Below are positions 46,953 to 56,414 of a stretch of 64,000 nt of DNA, in pieces. The translations under genes were made by a program, and so were the position numbers. Source of the stretch: Pseudoxanthomonas wuyuanensis (GTDB taxonomy: Bacteria > Pseudomonadota > Gammaproteobacteria > Xanthomonadales > Xanthomonadaceae); assembly GCF_900215535.1 (NCBI RefSeq), contig NZ_OCND01000004.1, positions 1 through 64,000 of the forward strand, written 5' to 3'. The stretch's first letter is position 1. Every line of letters starts with the position of its first letter. The notes below the pieces were generated by a model, which made no database searches, was not told the DNA's origin, and saw only the letters and a program-made list of their open reading frames with translations.

Positions 46953-48554
46953 TTACCCCAGGTCGGCAATGATCCGGCGCGCGGCATTGTGCCCCGGCGC
47001 GCCGGTCACGCCGCCGCCGGGATGGGTGCCGGCGCCGCACAGGTACAGTCCGGGAATCGCGCCGCGGTAATCGGCCTGGCCCAGCATCGGACGCGCGCTG
47101 AACAGCTGGTTGAGCGACAGCGCGCCATGGAAGATGTCGCCACCGATCAGGCCGAACGTGCGTTCCAGATCCAGCGGACTCAGCGCCTGCCGCGCAATGA
47201 CCGAATCGGCGAATCCTGGCGCGAAGCGATCCACCGTGGCGATCATCAGCTCGGCGACTTCGTCGCGGTGATCGTCCCAGGATTTCCCGTCCGCCAGCAC
47301 CGGCGCCACCTGCTGGCAGAACAGGCTGGCCACATGCTTCCCGGCCGGCGCCAGCGAATCGTCCAGCGTCGACGGGATCAGCATCTCGACGATCGGCTGG
47401 CGCGACCAGCCGTGTTCGACCGCGTCGCGGTAGGCGCGATCCATGTAGGCCAGGCTGGGCGCCAGGACGATGCCGGCGGTCAGGTGATCGCCCTCGCCCG
47501 GCAACGCGCTGAAGCTGGGCAACCGCTCCAGCGCCACATTCATCCGGAACGTGCCCGAACCGCAGCGCCAGTGCGCCATGCGCTCGCGGGTCGGTGCCGG
47601 CACGTCGCGCGCGGCCATCAGTTGCTGGTACAGCAGCCTGGGATTGACGTTGGCCACCACCGCGCGCGCGCGCAAGGTTTCGCCGCTCCCGGTCACCACG
47701 CCGACCGCGCGTCCCTGCTCCACCAGTACCTCGCGCACGGCCGCGCCGGTACGGATCTCGGCACCGGCCGCGGCCGCCGACCTGGCCATCGCCTGGGTGA
47801 TGGCGCCCATGCCGCCGATGGCGTGGCCCCATGCGCCCTTGACGCCGTTGACCTCGCCGAACACATGGTGCAGCAGCACGTAGGCCGAGCCCGGGGTATA
47901 CGGACTGGCATAGTTGCCGACCACCCCGTCGAAGCCGAACAAGGCCTTGATTGGCGCGCTTTCGAACCAGCGGTCCAGGTATTCGGCCGCCGATACCGTG
48001 AACAGATCCAGCAATTCCTGGCGCAGCGTTTCGTCCAGCGCATGCAATCGCCGGCCCAGCCGGCCGGCGCGCAGCAGTTCCGGCAGCGCTTTCCACCAGC
48101 CGCCATCGGTCAGGTTGGGCGGCGGCTCCAGGGCCAATGCGCGCAGCACATCGGCAATGGCTTCCAGCCGCGCCTCGTAGGCCGGCAGGCGCTCGGCATC
48201 GCGCGCGGAGAACTTCGCCACCTGTGCCTGGGTCTGCCCACCGCCGGTCAGCAGGTACCCGCCGTCGGGCAGCGGCAGGAAGTTGTTGCGCCTGCGCTGG
48301 ACGATACGCAGGCCATGCGCGGGCAGGTCAAGGTCGGCGATGACCCGCGGCTGCAGCAGCGAGACCGTGTAGGAGGCCACCGAGTTGCGGAACCCCGGGT
48401 GGAATTCCTCGGTCACGGCGGCGCCGCCGACGATGTGACGGCGTTCAAGCACGGTAACCTTCAGCCCGGCCCGCGCCAGATAGGCCGCGCAGACCAGCCC
48501 GTTGTGCCCTCCGCCAATCAGCAGCGCATCGCAAGTTGGGGATTTCGGGGGCAT
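46953..48554 (-). CDS. FAD-dependent oxidoreductase (phytoene-desaturase/PYROXD2-like)
   Basis: A 533-residue protein. The N-terminal Rossmann fold LLIGGGHNGLVCAAYLARAG (about 11-30) is preceded by a few residues, then LERRHIVGGAAVTEE; C-terminal FAD motif LYLCGAGTHPGGGVTGAPGH (near 500-519). Amine-oxidase-like overall fold. Homologues resemble CrtI-type and the human PYROXD2 group, whose substrates are unclear. No carotenoid genes lie nearby. ATG 48554 is chosen because the upstream frame adds only a short unlike stretch. Confidence 0.88.
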   Translation of the reverse strand: MPPKSPTCDALLIGGGHNGLVCAAYLARAGLKVTVLERRHIVGGAAVTEEFHPGFRNSVASYTVSLLQPRVIADLDLPAHGLRIVQRRRNNFLPLPDGGYLLTGGGQTQAQVAKFSARDAERLPAYEARLEAIADVLRALALEPPPNLTDGGWWKALPELLRAGRLGRRLHALDETLRQELLDLFTVSAAEYLDRWFESAPIKALFGFDGVVGNYASPYTPGSAYVLLHHVFGEVNGVKGAWGHAIGGMGAITQAMARSAAAAGAEIRTGAAVREVLVEQGRAVGVVTGSGETLRARAVVANVNPRLLYQQLMAARDVPAPTRERMAHWRCGSGTFRMNVALERLPSFSALPGEGDHLTAGIVLAPSLAYMDRAYRDAVEHGWSRQPIVEMLIPSTLDDSLAPAGKHVASLFCQQVAPVLADGKSWDDHRDEVAELMIATVDRFAPGFADSVIARQALSPLDLERTFGLIGGDIFHGALSLNQLFSARPMLGQADYRGAIPGLYLCGAGTHPGGGVTGAPGHNAARRIIADLG

Positions 48555-48655
48555 GGCAGCGGCCTGTGGCAAGGGTTTCCAACTGCCCAGTAAAGGCAAA
48601 TCGCGGAAAAACGCAATCCCCGACAGTAACCGGCCACCCTGGCCCGGCGCTCACC

Positions 48656-48661
48656 TATAAT
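48656..48661 (+). promoter_or_regulatory. Possible promoter -10 of the FecR/LysM gene
   Basis: A perfect TATAAT hexamer 40 bases before the TTG start and pointing into it. No good TTGACA lies at the expected distance, so the assignment is tentative. In this GC-rich sequence a perfect TATAAT is uncommon. Confidence 0.4.
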
Positions 48662-48700
48662 TGTGACTTACGCAACATTTACGCTGGGGATGGGGGAAAC

Positions 48701-50350
48701 TTGACCAGAAGGACGGCACATTGGCGCAACCGGCACGCGTGGCTGCTGTTGCTGATCCTGCTGCTTTCCTGCGCCCCTGCAACCGCGCAGGATTGGACCT
48801 ATCGGGTCCGCCCCGGCGACACCCTGTGGGATCTGAGCGGCGAGTACCTGAAACCGGGCATTCCGTGGCAGCGCCTGCAGGCCTACAACAGCGTCGGCAA
48901 CCCCTACCAGCTGCCGCCCGGATCCACGCTGCGCTTCCCGCTGGCCTGGCTGCAGATGCAGCCGCTGGAAGCGCGCGTGATTGCGGTCCGCGGCGCCGTT
49001 GAACTCTACCCGGGCGGAACCGGCGCTGCGGTGGCGGCCAGCCAGGGCATGCGGCTGGGTATCGGCACCCGGCTGGTGACCGCGGCCGATGCATCGTTGA
49101 CGCTGGAACTGGCCGATGGCTCGCGCCTGCTGCTGCGCGGCGACAGCGAACTGGTGCTGGACCGGATGAGCCGCTACGGCCGCCGCGGCATGGTCGATAC
49201 CCGCCTGCGCCTGCAACGCGGGCGAATCACCAACGAAGTGAACCCGCGCAAGGGCGCCGCCAGCTTCATCGTCGACACGCCGACGGCTTCTTCGGCGGTG
49301 CGCGGTACCGAATTCCGCATGGATGCCGGTAGCGGGCGCACCAGTACCGAAGTGCTGGATGGCCAGGTGGCGGTCAGCGGCGGGCGGCGCAGCGCCCTGC
49401 TCCGGCAGGGCTACGGCGCGGTGCTGACCGCCGGCGACGACGGCGCCATCCGGCCGGTCGCGCTGCTGCCGGCGCCGGCACTGCCGGCATTGCCGGCGCT
49501 ACAGACCCGTACCCGCCCCGAACTGGACTGGCCGGCGGTTGCCGGTGCGGCGCTGTACCGGGTCCAGGTCACCGATCAGCCGGATTTCGAAACCCTGGTC
49601 GCCGACTTCAGCACCCCGCAGCCGCGGGCCGTCCTGCCGGTGCTGGCCGATGGCGACTACCGGCTGCGGGTGCGCGCAGTCGATGCGCATGGCCTGGAGG
49701 GACGCGACGCCGTCGCCAGCTTCCGGGTCGACGCGCAACCGGAACCTCCTTTCGCGATGGCGCCGGCAGCCGACGCAGTGGTGCGCGAAACGACGCCGAC
49801 GCTGCGCTGGACGCGCTCGCGCAATGCGCAGTCCTACCGCTACCAGGTGGCCGCCAGCGACGATTTCGCCCATCCCCTGCTCAGCGGCAGCGATATCGCC
49901 GAAACCGCAGCCGTATTGCGCGGGCTGGCTCCCGGACGCTACTACTGGCGCGTGGGCAGCACCGATGCGGCCGGCAAACACGGCCCCTACGGCGATCCGA
50001 TCGGGTTCGTCCTGCAACCGCTGGCCGGCATCGACGACATCGACCGCGACAGCGGGCAGAACGGCCGCGAGACGACGTTCCGCTGGCAGGCGGGCGAGCC
50101 CGGCCAGCGCTATCGTTTCCAGCTTTCGCGCTCGCCGGACTTCAAACGCATGCGCATCGACGAGGTGGTGGAACAGGCGCAGATCACCGTGCCCAGGCTG
50201 CGCGCGGGCAACTGGTACCTGCGCGTGCAACCCATTGCCGAAGACGGTTACGAAGGTCCTTTCTCGGCCACCCAGGCGGTGGAAGTACCGTGCCGGGTCT
50301 GCCAGGCCATCGTCGGCTCCGGCGCGCTTATGCTGTTGCTGACCCTATGA
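48701..50350 (+). CDS. Secreted LysM-FecR protein with FN3-like repeats
   Basis: A 549-residue exported protein. Signal peptide 1-29 (HAWLLLLILLLSCAPATA). LysM about 31-80 (YRVRPGDTLWDLSGEYL). FecR domain about 95-205 (VRGAVELYPG, SFIVDTPTASSAVRGTEFRM). Then FN3-like beta modules about 260-540 and a hydrophobic end (IVGSGALMLLLTL, about 537-549). The start is TTG 48701 with GGGGGA directly upstream; the frame has no better ATG. It overlaps the CHASE2-GGDEF gene by ATGA. FecR next to CHASE2 signalling proteins is a recurrent pairing, suggesting an envelope-sensing complex. Confidence 0.88.
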   Translation: MTRRTAHWRNRHAWLLLLILLLSCAPATAQDWTYRVRPGDTLWDLSGEYLKPGIPWQRLQAYNSVGNPYQLPPGSTLRFPLAWLQMQPLEARVIAVRGAVELYPGGTGAAVAASQGMRLGIGTRLVTAADASLTLELADGSRLLLRGDSELVLDRMSRYGRRGMVDTRLRLQRGRITNEVNPRKGAASFIVDTPTASSAVRGTEFRMDAGSGRTSTEVLDGQVAVSGGRRSALLRQGYGAVLTAGDDGAIRPVALLPAPALPALPALQTRTRPELDWPAVAGAALYRVQVTDQPDFETLVADFSTPQPRAVLPVLADGDYRLRVRAVDAHGLEGRDAVASFRVDAQPEPPFAMAPAADAVVRETTPTLRWTRSRNAQSYRYQVAASDDFAHPLLSGSDIAETAAVLRGLAPGRYYWRVGSTDAAGKHGPYGDPIGFVLQPLAGIDDIDRDSGQNGRETTFRWQAGEPGQRYRFQLSRSPDFKRMRIDEVVEQAQITVPRLRAGNWYLRVQPIAEDGYEGPFSATQAVEVPCRVCQAIVGSGALMLLLTL

Positions 50351-52002
50351 GCACGCCTTCACCAGCCCCCAAACCCCTGGCCCGCGCGCTGATTGGCGTC
50401 GGCGCGGCCGCGCTGGTCACGCTGATTACCTTGTTGGGGCTGACCTACCGCCTGGATGCCTGGCTGTACGACACGATGATTGCCGGCGTGGCCCAGCCGG
50501 TGGACGAGCGCGTGCTGAATATCGTCATCGACGAGAAGAGCCTGTCCGAAATCGGCCGCTGGCCATGGTCGCGGCGTACCCATGCGCAGATGATCGACCG
50601 GCTGCGCGAAACCGGTGTGCGCGGTGTCGCGCTGAACGTGCTGTTGTCAGAACCGGCCCTGTTCGATCCCGAAGGCGACGCCCTGCTGGCGCGCGCACTG
50701 ACCCGCAGCGGCAACGTCGTGCTGCCGGTGCTGGCCGAGGCCGCCGAATTCAACGGCACCAGCGTGGAACTGATGCCGATTCCCGAATTCGCCGCGTCCG
50801 CCGCGGCTTTGGGGCATGTGGACATGGCGCTGGACGCCGACGGCGTGGCGCGCAGCCATTTCCTGCGCGCCGGGCTGGGTTCGCCGCATTGGCCGTCGCT
50901 GGCGCTGGCGCTGTACCAGCTGGAACGGGAACGCAGCACGATGGAGCTGCCGGGCCTGCGCAACCCGCGTCTGGAAGCCGTCTCGCCGCAGCAGTGGGTG
51001 CGGGATCATCAGGTGCTGGTGCCGTACGCTTCGCCGCCCAACGGTTTTCGCCATGCCTCCTACAGCGACGTGCTGAACGGACGCATTCCCGATGCGTTGT
51101 TGCGCGGCCGCTGGGTGCTCATCGGCGTCACCGCCACCGGCATGAGCAACGAGCTGGCGGTGCCCGGCTACTCGCCGCAGTCCGGACTGAGCGGGCTGGA
51201 CTATCAGGCCAACGCCTTCAACATGCTGTTGCGCAATACCGCCATCGCGCCGATGACGATGGCCGCGCAGGTGTTGCTGTCGATCGCGCTTGTCGTGCTG
51301 CCGCTGCTGCTGTGCAGCCTGCCCGGCCTGCGCCGGCTCTGGCGGCCTACGCTGTTGATGATCGGCATCGTGCCGTTGATCTCGTTCCTGCTGCTGGCGT
51401 TGGCGCGCTCCTGGTATCCGCCGACGGCGGCGATGCTGGTGCTGGCGCTGGGCGCTTCGGTCTGGATCTACCGCAGGCTGCGCCGCACGCACCGGCAGGC
51501 GCAGTCGGATCCGCTGACGGGCCTGGCCAACCGCAGCAAGTTCGACAGCGCGCTGGAACAGGAACTGCGCACCGCGCGCCGCACCGGCCAGCCGCTGTCG
51601 CTGCTGGTGCTGGACATCGACCATTTCAAGCAGTTCAACGACAACAGCGGGCACGCCACCGGCGACGCCATCCTGCGCGCGCTGGCGCGGATATTGCGCA
51701 GCCGCGCGCGGCGGCCGCGCGATCTGGTCGCACGCCTGGGCGGCGATGAATTCGCGGTATTGCTGCCGGAAACCTCGGCCCAGGCAGCCGCCACCATCGC
51801 CACCACCATCCATGTGGATCTGGCCAACCTTTCCGCCCATGCCCCGGACGCCGATGCGCTGCCGCCATTCAGCGCCAGCATCGGCATCCACACCCGCACC
51901 GCCGACGACGAACTGGATGCCGAGGAATTGTTCGGACTGGCGGATACGGCGTTGTACCGGGCCAAGCAGGCCGGCCGCAATCGCAGCGTCAGTCACGCCT
52001 GA
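50347..52002 (+). CDS. CHASE2 domain diguanylate cyclase
   Basis: Makes cyclic di-GMP. The protein has 551 residues: an N-terminal helix (about 10-32), a periplasmic CHASE2 domain (about 40-285; VLNIVIDEKSLSEIGRWPWS, LIGVTATGMSNE), three membrane helices (about 300-390), and GGDEF (about 395-550). The active site is RLGGDEFAVLLP; an RPRD allosteric I-site lies five residues before it, so product inhibition is expected. AQSDPLTGLANRSKFD marks the start of the domain. Overlap with the FecR gene implies a two-part sensor. Confidence 0.95.
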   Translation: MSTPSPAPKPLARALIGVGAAALVTLITLLGLTYRLDAWLYDTMIAGVAQPVDERVLNIVIDEKSLSEIGRWPWSRRTHAQMIDRLRETGVRGVALNVLLSEPALFDPEGDALLARALTRSGNVVLPVLAEAAEFNGTSVELMPIPEFAASAAALGHVDMALDADGVARSHFLRAGLGSPHWPSLALALYQLERERSTMELPGLRNPRLEAVSPQQWVRDHQVLVPYASPPNGFRHASYSDVLNGRIPDALLRGRWVLIGVTATGMSNELAVPGYSPQSGLSGLDYQANAFNMLLRNTAIAPMTMAAQVLLSIALVVLPLLLCSLPGLRRLWRPTLLMIGIVPLISFLLLALARSWYPPTAAMLVLALGASVWIYRRLRRTHRQAQSDPLTGLANRSKFDSALEQELRTARRTGQPLSLLVLDIDHFKQFNDNSGHATGDAILRALARILRSRARRPRDLVARLGGDEFAVLLPETSAQAAATIATTIHVDLANLSAHAPDADALPPFSASIGIHTRTADDELDAEELFGLADTALYRAKQAGRNRSVSHA

Positions 52003-52016
52003 AATCGCAGCTTCTT

Positions 52017-52382
52017 AGGTCTTCTCCCACTTCCGGGGATCTCGGCTTCGGCGGGAGTCGCCGGCCGTCAGGCTGGGGGCGCTCCGCCCTCCTGACGACG
52101 TCGTGTCTTTACGTCGGGCCGCAGGCTCGTTCCGCTTCGCGGCCCGAACCGGCCCGGCGCAGCGCGCCGGCCGTCGCCTTTGGGCAGATGGCAGATCGGG
52201 ACTTCGGAAGGCCTTTCTTCGAGCGCCGACCAGGTGTCCAGAAGCCGGTGACCAGGGCGGTGCGGGACCGTACGCGGCATGGATGCCGCGGAAGAGCTTA
52301 CATGGATGTATTTACGGCGTGTCCCGCACTGCCCTGGTCGCCGGATTCCACATAGACGTTCCCCGCACTTGGGAGAAGAACC
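52017..52382. mobile_element. Multi-hairpin repeat (copy 2), without the MITE
   Basis: 366 bases of the 432-base gap between the GGDEF gene and the MBL gene. Inverse of the repeat at 29316-30114. Ends: AGGTCTTCTCCCACTTCCGG at the left and GTGCGG-type sequence GGGAGAAGAACC at the right. Contains GCATGGATGCCGCG, TACATGGATGTA and the 24-base inverted pair CCGGTGACCAGGGCGG / CTGCCCTGGTCGCCGG. The sequence GCGGCCCGACGTAAAGACAC-like junction is the unoccupied site of the nested MITE. After the right end follow ten T. Confidence 0.75.
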
Positions 52383-52434
52383 TTTTTTTTTCAGAAGCCG
52401 GCGGCCAAGATGGCCCGCCACCAAAACAACCGGT

Positions 52435-53808
52435 TCAGACCGTCAACCGCATGCCCGGCCGCGACAGTTGCACCTCGATACCGTCGCGCTCGCCGATCTC
52501 GCCGGCCAGCGCTTCGCGCGCCTTGTCTTCGCCATGCACCAGCACCAGCGGCGGGCGCGCCCGGAAACCGCCATACCAGTCCATCAAACCGCGCTGGTCG
52601 GTATGCGCCGACAGTCCGCCAACGGTATGCATCTGCGCGTTGACGCGGTAATCGCGGCCGTGGATGCGCACCCAGCGCGCGCCGTCCACCAGCCGCCGTC
52701 CCAATGTGCCCTGCGCCTGGTAGCCGACGAACACCACATGCGTGCTGCGCCGCTGCAGGTTGTGCGCCAGGTGATGCAGGATGCGGCCGCCGCTGGCCAT
52801 GCCGGAACCGGCAATGACGATAGCGCCGTTCTCGATACGGTTGATCGCCATCGACTCGTCGGTGCTTTCGGTGATGTGCAGGTTGGGAAGGTGGAACGGA
52901 TCCGGCTTCTGCTCCCACACCTTGCGCGCTTCATCGTCGAACAGATCGTGATGGCGCCCGTACACCTGCACCACCTTGGCCGCCATCGGACTGTCCAGGA
53001 AAATGCGCCAGCGATCCAGTTGCCATTGATCCCAGTACCTGGTGAACCAGTACAGCAGTTCCTGGCTGCGCCCGACCGCGAACGCGGGAATCAACACATT
53101 GCCGCGGTCGCGCCATGCCTGCTCGAAGATATCGCCCAGTTCATGCACGGTGCCTTCGCGATCGCGATGATTGCGATCCCCGTAGGTGGATTCCATCAGC
53201 ACCAGATCCGCCTCGCTCACGCGCGCCGCATCGCGCAGGATCGGCGTGCCGGGCGGCCCCAGATCGCCGGAGAACACCAGCTTGCGGCCATCGGCCCATA
53301 GTTCGACGATGCACGAGCCAAGGATGTGGCCGGCATCGCGCAGGCACAGTTCCACGCCCGGCAGGATCGGCTGGCGCCGGTCGTAGTCCAGCGTCTGGAC
53401 CAGACGCATGGCAGGCGCCACATCTTCGACGGCGTACAGCGGCACCGCCACCGGTTCGCCGGCGCGGCGCCGGCGGTTGGCGCGGTCGGCATCGGACTCG
53501 GCCAGCGACGCGGAGTCCTCCAGCATCACCGGCATCAGATCGGCACCGGCACGATGGATGAAGATGGGGCCGCGGAAACCGCGCTTGACCAGCAGCGGTA
53601 CCCGGCCGATGTGATCGATATGGGCGTGGCTGAGAACCAGCGCGTCCAGCGATTCTGGTGCGAACGGGAAATCGTCGAAATTGCGCCGCTCCTGTTCGCG
53701 GCTGCCCTGGATCATTCCGCAATCCAGCAGGATGCGCCGTCCGGCCGCAATCACCAGATGCATCGACCCGGTAACCTCGCCGGCAGCGCCGTGGAACTCG
53801 ACTTCCAT
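52435..53808 (-). CDS. Beta-CASP metallo-beta-lactamase RNA-processing exonuclease-like protein
   Basis: A 457-residue protein of the CPSF73/RNase J-related (YSH1-like) group. Metal-binding SHAHIDHIG (near 63-71), DAGHILGS (near 163-170), and SGDLG (near 182). The beta-CASP part has the IPAFAVGRSQELLY region and SGMASGGR, GYQAQGTLGR and SAHTDQRGL. Acts on RNA in other organisms. Start ATG 53808 with AGGAGAGGAAG upstream; the reading frame extends upstream into a MITE, and that extension is not real. No obvious operon partner. Confidence 0.93.
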   Translation of the reverse strand: MEVEFHGAAGEVTGSMHLVIAAGRRILLDCGMIQGSREQERRNFDDFPFAPESLDALVLSHAHIDHIGRVPLLVKRGFRGPIFIHRAGADLMPVMLEDSASLAESDADRANRRRRAGEPVAVPLYAVEDVAPAMRLVQTLDYDRRQPILPGVELCLRDAGHILGSCIVELWADGRKLVFSGDLGPPGTPILRDAARVSEADLVLMESTYGDRNHRDREGTVHELGDIFEQAWRDRGNVLIPAFAVGRSQELLYWFTRYWDQWQLDRWRIFLDSPMAAKVVQVYGRHHDLFDDEARKVWEQKPDPFHLPNLHITESTDESMAINRIENGAIVIAGSGMASGGRILHHLAHNLQRRSTHVVFVGYQAQGTLGRRLVDGARWVRIHGRDYRVNAQMHTVGGLSAHTDQRGLMDWYGGFRARPPLVLVHGEDKAREALAGEIGERDGIEVQLSRPGMRLTV

Positions 53809-53884
53809 CTTCCTCTCCTCAGGGCTGACCGCCGCAGTATGCCTGCGCCGATGCGGGCCGGCCATGATATGGATCAGGGCTTTA

Positions 53885-54151
53885 GAGCGTGTTATGGCCT
53901 TTGGGGTGAGTGCGAAGGCTGCTGTCGCGGAGTCAGGCAAGGCGCGCGCCGCCGGTCAGGCTGGTGGCCTGGCCAAGGCGTGCAACGCGGCATGGCGCCG
54001 CGACAGCAGCCTTCCCGAAGGGTTGCGCACCAGCGCCGCCGCAGCCGCGTTGCCCGGCTTGCCTTGGGCACCACCCAAGGACCGCGCCGGCCGCCTTGCT
54101 GCAACGGCGCTGGCGCGCAACGCATCTCATCCCAAAGGTCATAACACGCTC
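53885..54151 (-). mobile_element. 267-bp MITE, copy 2
   Basis: Reverse-complement of the copy at 29754-30020, about 95% identical by eye over the full length. Inverted ends GAGCGTGTTATGGCCTTTGG and CCAAAGGTCATAACACGCTC. Flanked by TA on each side (53883-53884 and 54152-54153), consistent with TA target duplication, as made by IS630/Tc1-like transposases. Found between the MBL start and the M13 gene. Contains only spurious frames. Confidence 0.85.
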
Positions 54152-54246
54152 TAGCCCGGCAGCATGACCTTCGACACCCCTATTCCCACGGCCCGAAGCG
54201 TAAAGTCCGCCCACGCCTTTGAAGCCCGCACGGGCCGGAGTTGAAC

Positions 54247-56358
54247 GTGATCTTCCGCACCCCCCCTAGATTCCAGCAAGAAATTCTCCTGCTGACGCTT
54301 GCCGTTTCCGCCGCGCTTGCCGGCTGCTCCAAATCCGACCAGGCCGCACAGCCCGGCGCCGGCGATACCGCCGCACCGGCACTGACCCTGGACGAGAGCA
54401 AGCTGCCCGGCGTCAACCGCTTTGCGCTGGACGACCTGGATGCCAGCAAGAACGCCTGTACCGACTTTGCCGGTTATGCCAACAGCAAGTGGCTGGCCGC
54501 CAACAGCATTCCCAGCGACCGCACCAGTTGGGGCGCTTTCGAAATGCTGGCCGAACGCTCCACCGCCATCCAGCGCCAACTGGTCGAGCAGGCGGCCGCG
54601 CACCCCGGCGCCACCGGGGTGGAAAAGATCGTCGGCGATCTCTGGGCCACCGGCATGGATGAAACCAAGATCAACAGCCAGGGCATTGAACCGATCCGGC
54701 CGATGCTGACCGCCATCGACGGCCTGCAGGACAAGGACGCCATCGCCGACTATCTGCGCGACACCGCCGCCAGGGGCCAGAACTTCCTGTTCGGATTCGG
54801 CTCGATGCCGGACTTCTCCAACCCGGACGTCAACACCGCCATCGCCGCCCAGGGCGGACTGGGCCTGCCGGACACCAAGTTCTATTTCGACGAAGGCAAG
54901 AAGGACATCCGCGACGCTTACGTGGCGCATATCGCCAAGGTGCTGGAGCTGTCCGGCGTCGCCGCCGAAGACGCCGCCAAGCAGGCCGCCGGCGTGATGG
55001 CCTTCGAAACCCGCCTGGCCGGCGCCTCCAAGTCGCGCGAGGAGTTCTCGCGCGATGTCGGCCTGTACAACAACATGCTGACCCTGGCCGAAGCCGATGC
55101 GCTGACGCCCAACTTCGCCTGGACGCGGTTCTTCGAATCGCAGGGCGTGACCGCGCCGGAGAAGTTCTCGCTGTCGGTGCCTAGCTTCCACCAGGAAGTC
55201 AGCAAGATGCTGGCCGATACCGACGCCGCCGTCTGGCGCAGCTATTTGCGTTTCCACACCATCGACGGCGCCTCGCCGTACCTGAGCGACGACTTCGCCA
55301 ACGAGAACTTCAACTTCTACGCCAAGACCCTGCGCGGGCAGAAGGAAATCAAGCCGCGCTGGAAGCGCGTGCTGGAAACCGTGGAAGGCCAGGCCGGCGA
55401 AGCGCTGGGGCAGATGTACGTCAAGGTCGCGTTCTCGCCCGAATCCAAGGCCAAGATGGAAACCCTGGTCGACAACCTGGGCACCGCGCTGAAGGCGCGC
55501 ATCGAAAACCTGGAATGGATGAGCGATGAGACCAAGCAGAAGGCGCTGGTCAAGCAGGCCGCCTTCACCACCAAGATCGGCTACCCGGACAAGTGGCGCG
55601 AATGGACCGGGCTCTCGACCGGCCGCGACAGCTACATCGGCAATGTGCTGGCCGCGCAGGAATTCAACTACAAGTGGGACCTGGGCAAGATCGGCCAGCC
55701 GGTCGACAAGACCGAATGGGGCATGCCGCCGCAGATGGTCAACGCCTACTACAACCCGCTGCAGAACGAGATCGTGTTCCCGGCCGCCATCCTGCAGCCG
55801 CCGTTCTTCGATCCTGAAGCCACCGACGAGATGAACTACGGCGGCATCGGCGCGGTGATCGGCCACGAGATGACCCACGGTTACGACGATCAGGGCAGCC
55901 GCTTCGGGCCTACCGGCAAATTTGAAAACTGGTGGAGCGATGCCGACGCGGCAGGCTTCAAGTCGCGCACCGGCAAGCTGGTGGCGCAGTTCGACGGCTA
56001 CCGCACCGACGACGGCCAGCAGATCAACGGCAACCACACCCTGGGCGAGAACATCGCCGACCTGGGCGGCCTGGCCACCGCCTACGACGCGATGAAGAAG
56101 GCCACCGAAGGCACGCCGGATCCGATGACCGACGGGCTGACCCGCGACCAGCGCTTTTTCCTCAACTGGGCCACCGTGTGGCGCCGCAACTTCACCCCGG
56201 AAGAACTGAAGAACCGCATCGCCACCGACGAGCACGCGCCGGCGCAGTTCCGTGCCATCGGTGCCCCGTCCAACCTGCCCGCCTTCGCCGCCGCGTTCAG
56301 CTGCAAGGCCGGCGAACCGATGGTGCGCGCCGGCGACAATCAGGTCGTGATCTGGTAA
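54247..56358 (+). CDS. M13 family zinc metallopeptidase, lipoprotein (active-site intact)
   Basis: Neprilysin-like endopeptidase. The protein has 703 residues. Lipoprotein signal with lipobox SAALAGCSKS (Cys near 26). Zinc motif GHEMTHGYDDQG (HExxH), third ligand and Asp in GENIADLGG, and the C-terminal CKAGEPM. Full-length for the family. Start: CGGAG at 54236-54240 has a 6-base spacing to GTG 54247; an in-frame TTG at 54241 touches the ribosome-binding site and is unlikely. Followed by an M29-like gene and by a second M13 homologue that has lost its motif. Confidence 0.95.
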   Translation: MIFRTPPRFQQEILLLTLAVSAALAGCSKSDQAAQPGAGDTAAPALTLDESKLPGVNRFALDDLDASKNACTDFAGYANSKWLAANSIPSDRTSWGAFEMLAERSTAIQRQLVEQAAAHPGATGVEKIVGDLWATGMDETKINSQGIEPIRPMLTAIDGLQDKDAIADYLRDTAARGQNFLFGFGSMPDFSNPDVNTAIAAQGGLGLPDTKFYFDEGKKDIRDAYVAHIAKVLELSGVAAEDAAKQAAGVMAFETRLAGASKSREEFSRDVGLYNNMLTLAEADALTPNFAWTRFFESQGVTAPEKFSLSVPSFHQEVSKMLADTDAAVWRSYLRFHTIDGASPYLSDDFANENFNFYAKTLRGQKEIKPRWKRVLETVEGQAGEALGQMYVKVAFSPESKAKMETLVDNLGTALKARIENLEWMSDETKQKALVKQAAFTTKIGYPDKWREWTGLSTGRDSYIGNVLAAQEFNYKWDLGKIGQPVDKTEWGMPPQMVNAYYNPLQNEIVFPAAILQPPFFDPEATDEMNYGGIGAVIGHEMTHGYDDQGSRFGPTGKFENWWSDADAAGFKSRTGKLVAQFDGYRTDDGQQINGNHTLGENIADLGGLATAYDAMKKATEGTPDPMTDGLTRDQRFFLNWATVWRRNFTPEELKNRIATDEHAPAQFRAIGAPSNLPAFAAAFSCKAGEPMVRAGDNQVVIW

Positions 56359-56381
56359 CCCGTTGTTGTTCCCGTCGCAGC

Positions 56382-56414
56382 AAAGGCCCGGCATGTCCGG
56401 GCCTTTGCTGTTTT
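56382..56414 (+). terminator. Rho-independent terminator after the first M13 gene
   Basis: Stem AAAGGCCCGG / CCGGGCCTTT, loop CATGT, then GCTGTTTT, 23 bases after the stop codon. The rest of the 333-base gap to 56691 shows no gene or repeat that I can identify. Confidence 0.85.

Noticed and set aside
53809..53940. N-terminal extension of the MBL protein on minus
   Set aside because: It reads through the MITE and gives an unlike sequence; ATG 53808 has a strong ribosome-binding site and is where the domain begins.
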